Shown here: positions 51,350-60,199 of the stretch, one piece after another
Layout: each line of letters starts with the position of its first letter
Numbering within the stretch: position 1 is the first letter of the stretch
Source: Pseudomonas sp. ANT_J12
Lineage (GTDB): Bacteria > Pseudomonadota > Gammaproteobacteria > Pseudomonadales > Pseudomonadaceae
DNA: 64,000 nucleotides
Assembly: GCF_008370045.1 (NCBI RefSeq)
Contig: NZ_VOBN01000008.1
Location: 124,001 to 188,000 of the forward strand
Direction of reading: 5' to 3'
The notes under the pieces: generated by a model
Told to the model about the DNA's origin: nothing
Databases searched by the model: none
Seen by the model: only the letters and a program-made list of their open reading frames with translations
Program-made: the position numbers and the translations under genes

Positions 51350-51778
51350 ATGACATTGCGTATCGAACGCTCGCAGGACCCGACCAACGAAGAACGCGAG
51401 GCGATCCTTGCACCGTTGCGTCTCTACAACGCGGCGCAAGCGGGAGCGGCCAATCCGCAACCGGTGGCCTTGCTGGTGCGTGACGACAAGGGCGAGATTC
51501 TGGGCGGACTCTATGGCCGCGTGTTTTATCAGTGGCTGTTTATCGAGTTGCTGTCCGTGCCGGAGCAGGCTCGGGGACAGGGCCTGGGCTCGAAACTGAT
51601 GCACATGGCCGAAGAACTGGCGCGGGAAAAAGCATGCGTGGGGATCTGGCTCGACACCTTCGATTTCCAGGCGCCGGATTTCTACAAAAAGCTTGGCTAT
51701 AGCGAATTCGGGCACATCGCTGACTATCCACCGGGGCACCAGCGTTTCTTCTTTCAGAAGCGCCTGACATCGGCGTAA
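51350..51778 (+). CDS. GNAT-family N-acetyltransferase
   Basis: A 142-residue acetyltransferase. The acetyl-CoA motif reads LLSVPEQARGQGLGSKLMHMAE near 68-90, then FDFQAPDFYKKLGYSEFG. The ATG at 51350 follows AAGGACATAGCC; the longer open frame overlaps the hemerythrin gene on the other strand and is not real. Substrate unknown. Confidence 0.88.
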   Translation: MTLRIERSQDPTNEEREAILAPLRLYNAAQAGAANPQPVALLVRDDKGEILGGLYGRVFYQWLFIELLSVPEQARGQGLGSKLMHMAEELAREKACVGIWLDTFDFQAPDFYKKLGYSEFGHIADYPPGHQRFFFQKRLTSA

Positions 51779-51790
51779 TACACAAACCTT

Positions 51791-51872
51791 TGTAGGAGCG
51801 AAACTTGCTCGCGAAGAACGATAACGCGGTGTGTCAACGCTGCCGCCTTCGCGAGCAAGCTTCGCTCCTACA
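51791..51872. repeat. REP doublet (REPIN-like), family B
   Basis: TGTAGGAGCGAAACTTGCTC pairs with GCGAGCAAGCTTCGCTCCTACA, separated by a 40-bp core with GCGGTGTGTCAAC. It is a single copy of the element that is amplified at 31395 and 38865. Confidence 0.85.
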
Positions 51873-51883
51873 GAGATCCACTG

Positions 51884-52234
51884 TTACAAACAGGTCGCCA
51901 ACGCTGCCAACCGGCGCTTGGCCACGAAATCATCGTGCTGCGCGTAGTAATCCAACTGCGTCCCGGAGGCATCGCTGCTCAAGTCCACGAACGATTCCGC
52001 CGACCGCGTATAAACCGTCGAACCACCCTTCTTGCCCGGTTGCAGATAAGCCCCGGCGTCCACCCCGAACACCGCTTCGTCCTGCCAGGCGAATTGCACG
52101 CACTGGGCGACGACTTTTTCCGGTTTGTCCGAGGTCATGGTTTTGGTCGGGGCCTTGGTGCGGGAGTCGTCCATCACCGAACCGGCGCATCCCGCCAGCA
52201 GGGTGGCGGCCAGCGCCACCATCAGAATTCGCAT
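51884..52234 (-). CDS. Small lipoprotein of unknown function
   Basis: A 116-residue lipoprotein: lipobox LLAGC gives the acylated cysteine at about residue 16. The mature domain has CVQFAWQDEAVFGVDAGAYLQ and a C-terminal cysteine (ALATCL), so one disulphide with C-45-like is possible. I do not recognise a function. ATG at 52234. Confidence 0.72.
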   Translation of the reverse strand: MRILMVALAATLLAGCAGSVMDDSRTKAPTKTMTSDKPEKVVAQCVQFAWQDEAVFGVDAGAYLQPGKKGGSTVYTRSAESFVDLSSDASGTQLDYYAQHDDFVAKRRLAALATCL

Positions 52235-52383
52235 TGTGTTCGCTCATCAGGAAAAAGCGGACTGTATCACCGTGGCGCGGCGTATCGTTCTGCTTTACTT
52301 CATTTATACCGCGACACCGGGTGACGATTCGCGCACCCTGTCGCGCAATTAACAACGCATCGCCTCTTTTTCTGGAAAGCCAC

Positions 52384-52629
52384 ATGACACCCAACGCCGA
52401 ATTCTACAAACCGACCGCCGAATACGCCGACAAGCTGATCAGCCAGATCGGCCAGACCCCGTCCTGGATCGCCAAGCGCATCGGCGTCACCGACAAGCGG
52501 ATTCGCTACATCCTCGACGGCGAACGCACCGTCAAGGGCGAAACCACGCCAATCCAGATGACCTACCCCGAGCAGTTCGCCCTCGAATGCCTGGCCGCCG
52601 CAGCCAAGGCCAAGAAGCAGTCTTCGTAA
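52384..52629 (+). CDS. Small HTH-like protein
   Basis: An 81-residue cytosolic protein. Residues about 12-45 (YADKLISQIGQTPSWIAKRI, then GVTDKRIRYILDGER) look like a helix-turn-helix of the phage-regulator or XRE type, as in YlcG-like small regulators. The ATG at 52384 sits in the normal place after GGAAAGCCAC; the frame is open long upstream across other genes. It precedes the DUF6388 gene by 21 bp, so the two are likely co-transcribed. Confidence 0.7.
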   Translation: MTPNAEFYKPTAEYADKLISQIGQTPSWIAKRIGVTDKRIRYILDGERTVKGETTPIQMTYPEQFALECLAAAAKAKKQSS

Positions 52630-52650
52630 CCCGGCCATCAAGGAGCGACC

Positions 52651-52980
52651 ATGGCAGCCACCGAACAGCAACACGAACAGGCGCTGAAGAAGTTTCTCGA
52701 TGAGCGCCCGGAGTTGCGCCACGAGCTCGACAACCTCAATCCGCTGTTGGCCCAGGCCAAGGGCGAGACCGCCGCGCAGTATCGCGAGGAGCGCCTGCAC
52801 GAAGCCTTCGAAGCCGAGGCCGAACGCCTGGGTCTGTTTGCCTGGGAGTTGACCCTGCAACTGACCGCCGCCACCGCCGAGGCCTATCAGGCCCAGCGCA
52901 TGGAAGTGCACAAGGAAGTGGCGGAGATGGCTGGCATGGACTGGCTGGAGTATTGCGAGTTATATGGATTGAGCAAGTGA
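52651..52980 (+). CDS. DUF6388-like small acidic protein
   Basis: A 109-residue helical protein, rich in Glu, Ala and Gln, ending in MDWLEYCELYGLSK. It resembles the DUF6388 proteins common in Pseudomonas. No function is known to me. The ATG at 52651 has a strong AAGGAGCGACC ribosome binding site. Follows the small HTH gene by 21 bp. Confidence 0.72.
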   Translation: MAATEQQHEQALKKFLDERPELRHELDNLNPLLAQAKGETAAQYREERLHEAFEAEAERLGLFAWELTLQLTAATAEAYQAQRMEVHKEVAEMAGMDWLEYCELYGLSK

Positions 52981-53015
52981 CCACCACGGTTGCTGCCTGA
53001 GGACGACCTGCACCG

Positions 53016-53720
53016 ATGCTGCCATCCGCCTCCTCCCACCGGGCCAGCCCGGGTCATCTGCATATCCAGAAATGGCGCGGACGCATCGGCCTGTCGCTGG
53101 TGGCCGCGCTGTCGGTGCTCGCCGGCATGACCGACGCCATCGGCTTCATGGCCAGCGGCGACTTCGTGTCCTTCATGAGCGGCAACACCACCCGGCTCGC
53201 CGTGGCGATCAGCGATGGTGACCTGGGGCTGACCTTGCGCCTGTTGATCCTGGTGGCCACGTTCATCCTCGGCAATGCGCTGGGTATTGTGGTCAGCCGA
53301 CTCGGCGGACGACGGGCGTTGCCGTTATTGCTGTGCATCGCCACCCTGCTGTGCGGTGCAGCCGCATGGCCGTACGAAGAACAACTGCCGGCGCTGCTGG
53401 CCGCGATCATCGCCATGGGCATGCTCAACGCCGCCGTGGAAGATGTGAACGGGCTGCCGGTGGGCCTGACCTACGTCACCGGTGCCTTATCGCGCTTCGG
53501 TCGTGGCCTGGGCCGCTGGCTGCTGGGCGAGCGGCGCAACGGCTGGCGGGTCCAGCTGATTCCCTGGACCGGCATGTTCGCCGGCGCGGTGATCGGGGCG
53601 CTGCTGGAACATCATCTGGGGCTCAAGGCGCTGTTTGTCAGCGGCTTGCTGGCCGGGGTGATCGGGTTCTTGTCGCTGAAAATCCCGCGGCGTTGGCAGT
53701 TGGGCTACATGCCACGCTGA
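53016..53720 (+). CDS. DUF1275 (YoaK-like) membrane protein
   Basis: A 234-residue inner-membrane protein with about six hydrophobic segments. The family features SVLAGMTDAIGFM and FVSFMSGNTTRLAV near the N terminus and NGLPVGLTYVTGALSRFG in the middle are clear. Function unknown. ATG at 53016 after GAGGACGACCTG. Same strand as the DUF6388 gene, 35 bp apart. Confidence 0.87.
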   Translation: MLPSASSHRASPGHLHIQKWRGRIGLSLVAALSVLAGMTDAIGFMASGDFVSFMSGNTTRLAVAISDGDLGLTLRLLILVATFILGNALGIVVSRLGGRRALPLLLCIATLLCGAAAWPYEEQLPALLAAIIAMGMLNAAVEDVNGLPVGLTYVTGALSRFGRGLGRWLLGERRNGWRVQLIPWTGMFAGAVIGALLEHHLGLKALFVSGLLAGVIGFLSLKIPRRWQLGYMPR

Positions 53721-53725
53721 CACAG

Positions 53726-53831
53726 CGATCGTTCCCACGCTCTGCGTGGGAATGCAGCCCGGGACGCTCTGCGTCCCATTGGAGCGCGGAGCGTCCCTTG
53801 AGGCATTCCCACGCAGAGCGTGGGCACGATC
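53726..53831. repeat. REP doublet (REPIN-like), family C
   Basis: GATCGTTCCCACGCTCTGCG at the left pairs with CGCAGAGCGTGGGCACGATC at the right, with inner arms GGGACGCTCTGCGTCCC and GGAGCGCGGAGCGTCCC. A second copy lies at 57383-57494; the pair brackets the tusDCBE-ybiB-yqjG block. Confidence 0.85.
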
Positions 53832-53908
53832 AGCGAGAGCGTAATCGCCCTTCGCCGCCCCGGCGATAAAGCTTTATCATGGCCGCAGTTTTGCTGATCG
53901 AGTCCGTC

Positions 53909-54301
53909 ATGAAGTTCGCCATTGCGCTGTTTTCCGCTGCCCATGCGCCCTCCTCGCGCCGTGCCTTGTTGTTCGCCCAGGCCGCGCTGGCCGGTGGGCA
54001 TGAGATTGTCCGGCTGTTTTTCTATCAGGACGGCGTCTATAACGCGTCCGACAGCGTGGTCACGCCCCAGGATGAACAGGACCTGCCCAAGCAATGGCGC
54101 GGGTTTGTCGCCGAGCATCAATTGGACGGCGTCGTGTGCATCGCGGCGGCCCTGCGTCGTGGCGTGTTGAATGAAGAAGAAGCCCGGCGCTATCAGCGCG
54201 AAGCGGTCGCCGTCAGCGCGCCGTGGGAATTGTCCGGCCTCGGTCAGTTGCATGACGCGGTGCAAGACGCCGACCGCCTGATCTGTTTCGGAGGCGCTTG
54301 A
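53909..54301 (+). CDS. tusD: Sulfurtransferase complex subunit TusD
   Basis: A 130-residue DsrE-like protein of the TusBCD complex, which relays sulfur from TusA to TusE for 2-thiolation of tRNA wobble uridine. The active-site cysteine is in DGVVCIAAALRRG near residue 78. It shows MKFAIALFSAAHAPSSRRALLFAQAAL and GGHEIVRLFFYQDGV typical of TusD. The ATG at 53909 matches the family N terminus. First of five coupled genes, one base before tusC. Confidence 0.92.
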   Translation: MKFAIALFSAAHAPSSRRALLFAQAALAGGHEIVRLFFYQDGVYNASDSVVTPQDEQDLPKQWRGFVAEHQLDGVVCIAAALRRGVLNEEEARRYQREAVAVSAPWELSGLGQLHDAVQDADRLICFGGA

Positions 54302-54302
54302 G

Positions 54303-54665
54303 ATGGCTAAATCCTTGCTGATTATCAGCCGCCAGGCGCCGTGGTCCGGCCCGAGTGCGCGGGAAGCGCTGGACATCGTCCTCGCCGGCGGCGCGTTCGA
54401 CCTGCCGATCGGCCTGCTGTTTCTCGATGACGGCGTCTTGCAGCTAGCTGCCCGTCAGGACGCCAAGGCCCTGCAACAGAAAGACCTGAGCGCCAACCTG
54501 CAAGCCTTGCCGATGTTCGGTGTCGAAGACCTGTTTGTCTGCGCCGACAGCGCCGCTGAACGGGGCCTGGACCCGAGCGCTCTGGCGCTGGAAGAAGCCC
54601 AGGTTCTGGCCGCCGACGAAATCACCGCCCTTATCGACCGTTATGACCAGGTGATCACCCTCTGA
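54303..54665 (+). CDS. tusC: Sulfurtransferase complex subunit TusC
   Basis: A 120-residue DsrF-like protein, partner of TusD and TusB in the heterohexamer. The family features SLLIISRQAPWSGPSAREALDI and AGGAFDLPIGLLFLDDGVLQL are clear. It lies one base after tusD; its TGA overlaps the tusB ATG (TGATG). Confidence 0.92.
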   Translation: MAKSLLIISRQAPWSGPSAREALDIVLAGGAFDLPIGLLFLDDGVLQLAARQDAKALQQKDLSANLQALPMFGVEDLFVCADSAAERGLDPSALALEEAQVLAADEITALIDRYDQVITL

Positions 54666-54958
54666 TGTCGACTTTGCATGTGTTGTCTCATTCCCCGTTC
54701 GGCGACGATCGCCTGAGCAGTTGCCTGCGCGTGATCGGCGCCCATGATGCGCTGCTGCTGTCTGGCGACGCAGCGTACGCCTTGCAGCCTGGCACCGCGC
54801 CGTTCAACGCGCTGAACGCTCGCGGCCTCAAGCTGTTCGTGCTGGCCGAAGATGCCCAGGCCCGCGCACTGAATGTACCTGACTGGGCCAGGGCCATCGA
54901 TTACCCCGCCTTCGTCGAGCTGTCGATTCACTACGACAAGGTCAACAGTTGGCTATGA
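54665..54958 (+). CDS. tusB: Sulfurtransferase complex subunit TusB
   Basis: A 97-residue DsrH-like protein completing TusBCD. STLHVLSHSPFGDDRLSSCL opens the protein and DALLLSGDAAYALQPG follows, which is typical. Its start overlaps the tusC stop and its stop overlaps the tusE start (ATGA), so translation is coupled. Confidence 0.9.
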   Translation: MSTLHVLSHSPFGDDRLSSCLRVIGAHDALLLSGDAAYALQPGTAPFNALNARGLKLFVLAEDAQARALNVPDWARAIDYPAFVELSIHYDKVNSWL

Positions 54959-55290
54959 ATTCCCTGACCGTCGGCGCTCGCGCCATCGAGCTGGACAAGG
55001 ACGGCTTCCTGGTCGAACTAAGCGACTGGTCCTTTGAGGTGGCCAGTGCATTGGCCACTGCCGAAGACATCGAGTTGAGCCCCGAGCACTGGGAAATCCT
55101 CGAACTGCTGCGCAATTTCTACGACGAATTCCAGCTGTCCCCGGCCACCCGTCCGCTGATCAAGTACACCGCGTTGAAGCTCGGCCCGGAAAAAGGCAAC
55201 AGCCTGCACCTGAACCGACTGTTCAAAGGCACCCCTGCCAAACTCGCCGCAAAACTGGCGGGCCTGCCCAAACCGACGAATTGCTTATGA
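54955..55290 (+). CDS. tusE: TusE / DsrC-type sulfur carrier
   Basis: A 111-residue sulfur carrier that takes sulfur from TusBCD and gives it to MnmA. The essential cysteine is the penultimate residue (PTNCL). DKDGFLVELSDWSFEVASALA and HWEILELLRNFYDEFQLSPATRPLIKY (within residues 45-72) are typical. The ATG at 54955 overlaps the tusB stop codon, and the stop overlaps the ybiB start. Confidence 0.93.
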   Translation: MNSLTVGARAIELDKDGFLVELSDWSFEVASALATAEDIELSPEHWEILELLRNFYDEFQLSPATRPLIKYTALKLGPEKGNSLHLNRLFKGTPAKLAAKLAGLPKPTNCL

Positions 55291-56288
55291 CCGACTACCC
55301 CGCATTGACCCTCGAAACGCCCGCCGAGCACCCGTTCGCCCAGTTCGTGCGGATCCTGGGCAAAGGCAAGCGTGGCGCCCGTGACCTGACTCGCGAAGAA
55401 GCCCGCCAAGCCATGGGCTTCGTGCTCGACGACCAGGTCGAGGACACCCAGCTCGGCGCGTTCCTGATGCTGTTGCGGCACAAGGAAGAAAGCGCCGAAG
55501 AGATGGCCGGTTTCACCGAAGCCTTGCGCGCACGGTTGAAGGCGCCGGCCTTGAATGTCGACCTGGACTGGCCGACTTATGCCGGTAAGAAGCGTCATCT
55601 GCCGTGGTTCCTGTTGGCGGCCAAGTGCCTGGCGCAGAACGGCGTGCGGATTTTCATGCACGGCGGCGGCGCGCACACGTCCGGTCGGCTGTACAGCGAG
55701 CAACTGCTGAATGAGTTGAACATCCCGCTGTGCCGCAACTGGCAACAGGTGGGCGATGCGCTGGATAACGGCGGTCTGGCGTTTATGCCGTTAGTCGATT
55801 GGGCGCCACAACTTCAGCGCATGATCGACCTGCGCAACACCCTGGGCCTGCGTTCGCCGATCCACTCCCTCACTCGGATCCTCAACCCGCTGGGCGCACG
55901 CTGCGGCCTGCAAAGCATCTTCCACCCCGGCTACCAGGCCGTGCATCGCGATGCCAGCGGCTTGCTCGGCGACACCGCGATTGTGGTCAAGGGCGATGGC
56001 GGCGAAATCGAGATCAACCCGGACGCCGACAGTCACCTGTACGGCACCACGGGTGGCGAAAGCTGGGACGAGGAATGGCCGCAGCTTTCCGCGCAGCGCC
56101 ACGTCAAACCGGCAACCCTTGACCCTGAGCATTTGAAAGCGGTGTGGCGCGGTGAGGTGGTCGACAGCTACCCGCAAATGGCGTTGATCTCGACCATGGC
56201 CCTGGCCTTGCGCGGCCTCGGCCAGACCCGCGAGCAAGCGTTCGAAACCGCCCAGCAGTACTGGGATGCGCGAGACAGATCGATTTAA
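55287..56288 (+). CDS. ybiB: YbiB / TrpD2-type glycosyl-transferase-fold protein
   Basis: A 333-residue protein with the anthranilate phosphoribosyltransferase fold (class III nucleoside phosphorylase superfamily). It has RARDLTREEARQAMGFVLDD at the N terminus and the glycine-rich FMHGGGAHTSGRLYSEQLLNELNIPLC in place of the substrate loop of TrpD. E. coli YbiB binds nucleic acids instead of making tryptophan. The ATG overlaps the tusE stop (ATGA), which ties it to the tRNA-thiolation operon. Confidence 0.88.
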   Translation: MTDYPALTLETPAEHPFAQFVRILGKGKRGARDLTREEARQAMGFVLDDQVEDTQLGAFLMLLRHKEESAEEMAGFTEALRARLKAPALNVDLDWPTYAGKKRHLPWFLLAAKCLAQNGVRIFMHGGGAHTSGRLYSEQLLNELNIPLCRNWQQVGDALDNGGLAFMPLVDWAPQLQRMIDLRNTLGLRSPIHSLTRILNPLGARCGLQSIFHPGYQAVHRDASGLLGDTAIVVKGDGGEIEINPDADSHLYGTTGGESWDEEWPQLSAQRHVKPATLDPEHLKAVWRGEVVDSYPQMALISTMALALRGLGQTREQAFETAQQYWDARDRSI

Positions 56289-56377
56289 CCGATCATAACT
56301 GCCCAACCTTTGCGCTATTTAATCGAACCTATGCGCATAGACTCCTCTCCAACGCTTATTGGTTGAGGAGTCTTGAA

Positions 56378-57379
56378 ATGGGTTTGTTAGTTGAAGGCCA
56401 GTGGCACGACCAGTGGTACGAAAGCAGCAAGGACGGCGCATTCCAGCGCGAACAGGCGCAACGCCGCAATTGGCTGACCGCCGACGGTCAGCCCGGCCCG
56501 ACCGGTGTCGGTGGCTTTGCGGCCGAGGCCGGGCGCTATCACCTCTACGTCTCCCTCGCCTGCCCGTGGGCACATCGCACGCTGATCCTGCGCAAACTCA
56601 AAGGCCTCGAAAGCCTGATCGACGTGTCGGTGGTCAGTTGGTTGATGCTGGAAAACGGCTGGACCTTCGACCAGGGCCTGGGCTCGACCGGCGACAAGCT
56701 CGATCACTTCAATTTCATGCACCAGCGCTACACCGCCGATAGCGCCGACTACACCGGCCGCGTCACCGTGCCGGTGCTGTGGGACAAACAGCAAAAGCGC
56801 ATCGTCAACAATGAATCGGCGGAGATCATCCGCATGTTCAACAGCGCTTTCGATGATTTGACCGGCAATGACCTGGATTTCTACCCGGCGCCGCTGCGTA
56901 GCGAAATCGATGCGCTGAACGAGCGGATTTACCCGGCGGTGAACAACGGCGTTTACCGCGCAGGGTTTGCCACGTCGCAGAAGGCCTATGAAGAGGCATT
57001 CGATGAGGTGTTTGCCGAGCTGGATCGACTGGAATCGCTACTAGGCGAGAACCGTTACCTGGTCGGCGAATACCTGACGGAAGCGGACATTCGGTTGTTC
57101 ACCACGCTGATTCGCTTTGATGCGGTGTACTACGGGCACTTCAAGTGCAACCTGCGGCGCATTGCCGATTATCCGAATCTGTCGAACTGGCTGCGGGAGC
57201 TGTATCAGTGGCCAGGGATTGCCGAGACGGTGGATTTCGAGCACATCAAGAACCACTACTACGGCAGCCACAAGACCATTAACCCGACGGGGATTGTGCC
57301 GAAAGGGCCGGCGCAGGACTTTACCGTTGCGCATGATCGGGCACGGTTGAGAGGGAAAGGGGTTTGGCGTAACGCCTAA
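56378..57379 (+). CDS. yqjG: Glutathionyl-hydroquinone reductase (Xi-class GST, YqjG-like)
   Basis: A 333-residue thiol transferase that reduces glutathionyl-hydroquinones. The Xi-class active-site motif CPWAHRTLILRKLKGLE is at about residues 62-78. The C-terminal all-helical GST domain follows with YLVGEYLTEADIRLFTTLIRFD. The ATG at 56378 follows GAGGAGTCTTGAA. Separate from the ybiB operon by 90 bp and probably from its own promoter. Confidence 0.9.
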   Translation: MGLLVEGQWHDQWYESSKDGAFQREQAQRRNWLTADGQPGPTGVGGFAAEAGRYHLYVSLACPWAHRTLILRKLKGLESLIDVSVVSWLMLENGWTFDQGLGSTGDKLDHFNFMHQRYTADSADYTGRVTVPVLWDKQQKRIVNNESAEIIRMFNSAFDDLTGNDLDFYPAPLRSEIDALNERIYPAVNNGVYRAGFATSQKAYEEAFDEVFAELDRLESLLGENRYLVGEYLTEADIRLFTTLIRFDAVYYGHFKCNLRRIADYPNLSNWLRELYQWPGIAETVDFEHIKNHYYGSHKTINPTGIVPKGPAQDFTVAHDRARLRGKGVWRNA

Positions 57380-57382
57380 GAT

Positions 57383-57494
57383 GATCGTTCCCACGCTCCG
57401 CGTGGGAATGCCTCAAGGGACGCTCCGCGTTCCAGTTCTGGAGGGGACGCGGAGCGTCCCGGGCTGCATTCCCACGCAGAGCGTGGGAACGATC
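57383..57494. repeat. REP doublet (REPIN-like), family C
   Basis: GATCGTTCCCACGCTCCGCG at the left and CGCAGAGCGTGGGAACGATC at the right, with inner arms GGGACGCTCCGCGTTCC and GGACGCGGAGCGTCCC. Same family as 53726-53831. Confidence 0.85.
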
Positions 57495-57507
57495 GGTTAC
57501 CGGGTGT

Positions 57508-58902
57508 TCAGACCTGCGCCTGAGCCCCTTCAAACCACGCCAGTTTCTCGCGCAGTTGCACCACTTCCCCAACAATCACCAGCGTCGGCGCATGCACTTC
57601 ATGCTCCGCCACCAGCCGTGGAAGGTCGGCCAACGTGCCGGTAAACACCCGCTGATTGACCGTGGTGCCCTGCTGGATCAACGCCGCCGGGGTGTCCGCA
57701 CCACGACCATGCTTGATCAACTGCTCGCAGATAATCGGCAAGCCCACCAGCCCCATGTAAAACACCAGGGTTTGCGCCGGGGCGACCAGGTCGGCCCAGG
57801 GCAGATCGGTGGAACCGTCCTTCAAGTGCCCGGTAACGAACCGCACGGACTGCGCATAATCGCGGTGCGTCAGCGGAATCCCGGCATACGCCGCGCAGCC
57901 ACTGGCTGCGGTGATACCCGGCACGACCTGGAACGGGATGCCATGGGCCGCCAGCTCTTCGATCTCTTCACCGCCACGGCCGAAGATGAACGGATCGCCG
58001 CCCTTCAACCGCACCACACGCTTACCAGCCTTGGCCAGATCCACCAGTTGCTTGTTGATCTGATCCTGTGGCACCGCGTGATCGGCGCGGCGCTTGCCGA
58101 CGTAGATCCGCTCGGCATCGCGACGGCACAAATCCAGAATCGCCGGCGCCACCAAGCGGTCGTAAAGCACCACATCGGCTTGCTGCATCAGACGCAAGGC
58201 GCGGAAGGTCAGCAGGTCCGGATCACCGGGGCCAGCGCCGACCAAATACACCTCACCCGTGGCTTTCGGAGCGTCACCGGCGATTTTCGCCAGCATCAGG
58301 CGTTCGGCTTCAGCGCCCTGCCCGGCCAGTTGCCGGTCGGCGATCGGGCCCTGGAACACATCTTCCCAGAACGCCCGACGCTGCTGCACATCCGGGAACA
58401 GGCCTTTGACCTGACTGCGAAAACGCGCGGCCAGACCGGCCAGTTGACCGTAGGTGGAAGGAATCCAGGTTTCGATTTTCGCCCGAATCAGCCGCGCCAG
58501 CACCGGCGCATCGCCGCCGCTGGAGATGGCAACGATCAGCGGGGAACGGTCGACAATCGCCGGGAAGATCACGCTGCACAGGGCCGGCGCATCCACCACG
58601 TTGACCGGCACGCAACGCCGATGGGCATCGGCGGAGACCTGCGCGTTCAGCGGTTCGTCGTCGGTGGCGGCAATGATCAGCCCGCAATCGTCCAGGTCCG
58701 CTTCGACGTAGCCACGCAACAGGCACTCGCCGCCGCTACCGACCACCAATTCACGCAGTTGCGCTTCGATTTCAGGTGCGACCACCCGCAGCAGCGCACC
58801 GGCTTCGGCCAGCAGGCGGGACTTGCGCAATGCAATCTCCCCGCCGCCGACGACCAACACACGACTGCCGCGCAGGTTATGAAACAGCGGCAGATAATCC
58901 AT
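57508..58902 (-). CDS. cysG: Siroheme synthase, trifunctional
   Basis: A 464-residue cytosolic enzyme turning uroporphyrinogen III into siroheme: two SAM-dependent methylations, NAD-dependent oxidation and iron insertion. The N-terminal CysG^B half has VVGGGEIALRKSRLLAEAGA and the C-terminal CysG^A half has VGAGPGDPDLLTFRALRLMQ with GGDPFIFGRGGEE. Full length. The ATG at 58902 directly abuts the serS stop codon, so it is co-transcribed with serS. Confidence 0.95.
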   Translation of the reverse strand: MDYLPLFHNLRGSRVLVVGGGEIALRKSRLLAEAGALLRVVAPEIEAQLRELVVGSGGECLLRGYVEADLDDCGLIIAATDDEPLNAQVSADAHRRCVPVNVVDAPALCSVIFPAIVDRSPLIVAISSGGDAPVLARLIRAKIETWIPSTYGQLAGLAARFRSQVKGLFPDVQQRRAFWEDVFQGPIADRQLAGQGAEAERLMLAKIAGDAPKATGEVYLVGAGPGDPDLLTFRALRLMQQADVVLYDRLVAPAILDLCRRDAERIYVGKRRADHAVPQDQINKQLVDLAKAGKRVVRLKGGDPFIFGRGGEEIEELAAHGIPFQVVPGITAASGCAAYAGIPLTHRDYAQSVRFVTGHLKDGSTDLPWADLVAPAQTLVFYMGLVGLPIICEQLIKHGRGADTPAALIQQGTTVNQRVFTGTLADLPRLVAEHEVHAPTLVIVGEVVQLREKLAWFEGAQAQV

Positions 58903-60183
58903 TTAGCCGATGACCTCGAGGCCACCCATGTACGGCTTCAGTACCTCAGGCACACGGATCGAACCGTCGGCCTGCTGGTAGTTTTCCAGCACGGCCACCA
59001 GGGTACGACCGACCGCCAGGCCGGAACCGTTCAGGGTGTGCACCAGTTCAGGCTTGCCGGTTTCCGGGTTACGGAAACGCGCTTGCATGCGCCGGGCCTG
59101 GAAATCGCCGCAGTTGGAGCACGACGAGATTTCGCGGTACTTGTCCTGGCTCGGAATCCACACTTCCAGGTCGTAAGTCTTCACGGCACTAAAGCCCATG
59201 TCGCCGGTACACAGCGCGAGGGTGCGGTAAGGCAGTTCCAACAGTTGCAGGACTTTCTCGGCGTTGGCGGTCAGGCCTTCCAGCGCGTCCATCGAGGTCG
59301 ATGGTTCAACGATCTGGACCATTTCAACTTTGTCGAACTGGTGCTGGCGGATCATGCCGCGGGTATCGCGACCCGACGCGCCGGCTTCGCTGCGAAAGCA
59401 TGGGGTGTGGGCGACGAACTTGATCGGCAGCAGTTTCGAATCGATGATTTCGCCAGCAACGATGTTGGTCAGCGACACTTCAGCGGTCGGGATCAAGTAC
59501 AGATCGGCTTCGCCTTCGCGGGTGATCTTGAACAGGTCTTCTTCGAACTTCGGCAACTGGCCAGTGCCTTGCAGTGCCGGCGCCTGGACCAGATACGGCG
59601 TGTAGGCCTCTTCGTAACCGTGTTCGGTGGTGTGCAGGTTGATCATGAACTGCGCCAGGGCACGGTGCAGACGGGCGATCGGGCCGCGCAACAGAGCGAA
59701 ACGGGCGCCGGACAGTTTGGCGGCGGTTTCGAAGTCGAGCCAACCGAACTTCTCGCCCAGGGCCACGTGGTCCTGAACCGGGAAATCGAATGCAGTCGGG
59801 GTGCCCCAGCGGCGCACTTCGACGTTGCCGTCCTCATCGGCGCCGATTGGCACGGATTCGTGGGGCAGGTTCGGGATGCCGAGCAGGATCGAGTCCAGGT
59901 CGGTCTGGATCTGGTCCAGTTCAACCTTGCCGGCGCTCAATTCGTTCGCCATGCGCTCGACGTCAGCCATCAACGGTGCGATGTCTTCGCCGCGCTGCTT
60001 GGCCTGGCCGATGGATTTGGAGCGCGCATTACGTTCAGCCTGCAGTGCTTCGGTGCGGGTCTGGACGGTCTTGCGCTGTTCTTCCAGCGCTTCGATGCGC
60101 GCAACATCCAGCACAAAGCCACGGGATGCCAGGCGGTCCGCTACGTCCTGAAGGTTGCTACGTAACAGTTTGGAATCGAGCAT
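58903..60183 (-). CDS. serS: Seryl-tRNA synthetase
   Basis: A 426-residue class II aminoacyl-tRNA synthetase. The N-terminal coiled-coil arm spans about residues 30-105. The catalytic domain has motif 2 (FRSEAGASGRDTRGMIRQHQF) and motif 3 (NGSGLAVGRTLVAVLENYQ). ATG at 60183. Essential gene, 16 bp after crcB. Confidence 0.97.
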   Translation of the reverse strand: MLDSKLLRSNLQDVADRLASRGFVLDVARIEALEEQRKTVQTRTEALQAERNARSKSIGQAKQRGEDIAPLMADVERMANELSAGKVELDQIQTDLDSILLGIPNLPHESVPIGADEDGNVEVRRWGTPTAFDFPVQDHVALGEKFGWLDFETAAKLSGARFALLRGPIARLHRALAQFMINLHTTEHGYEEAYTPYLVQAPALQGTGQLPKFEEDLFKITREGEADLYLIPTAEVSLTNIVAGEIIDSKLLPIKFVAHTPCFRSEAGASGRDTRGMIRQHQFDKVEMVQIVEPSTSMDALEGLTANAEKVLQLLELPYRTLALCTGDMGFSAVKTYDLEVWIPSQDKYREISSCSNCGDFQARRMQARFRNPETGKPELVHTLNGSGLAVGRTLVAVLENYQQADGSIRVPEVLKPYMGGLEVIG

Positions 60184-60199
60184 GTCGGTCTCTCGTTTA

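Noticed and set aside
53726..53831. Insertion sequence ends or attachment site
   Set aside because: The palindromes match the REP/REPIN pattern and enclose no transposase; no target duplication is seen.
57556..60165. 869-residue forward ORF opposite cysG and serS
   Set aside because: Antisense to two intact core genes; high-GC third-position bias keeps it open.
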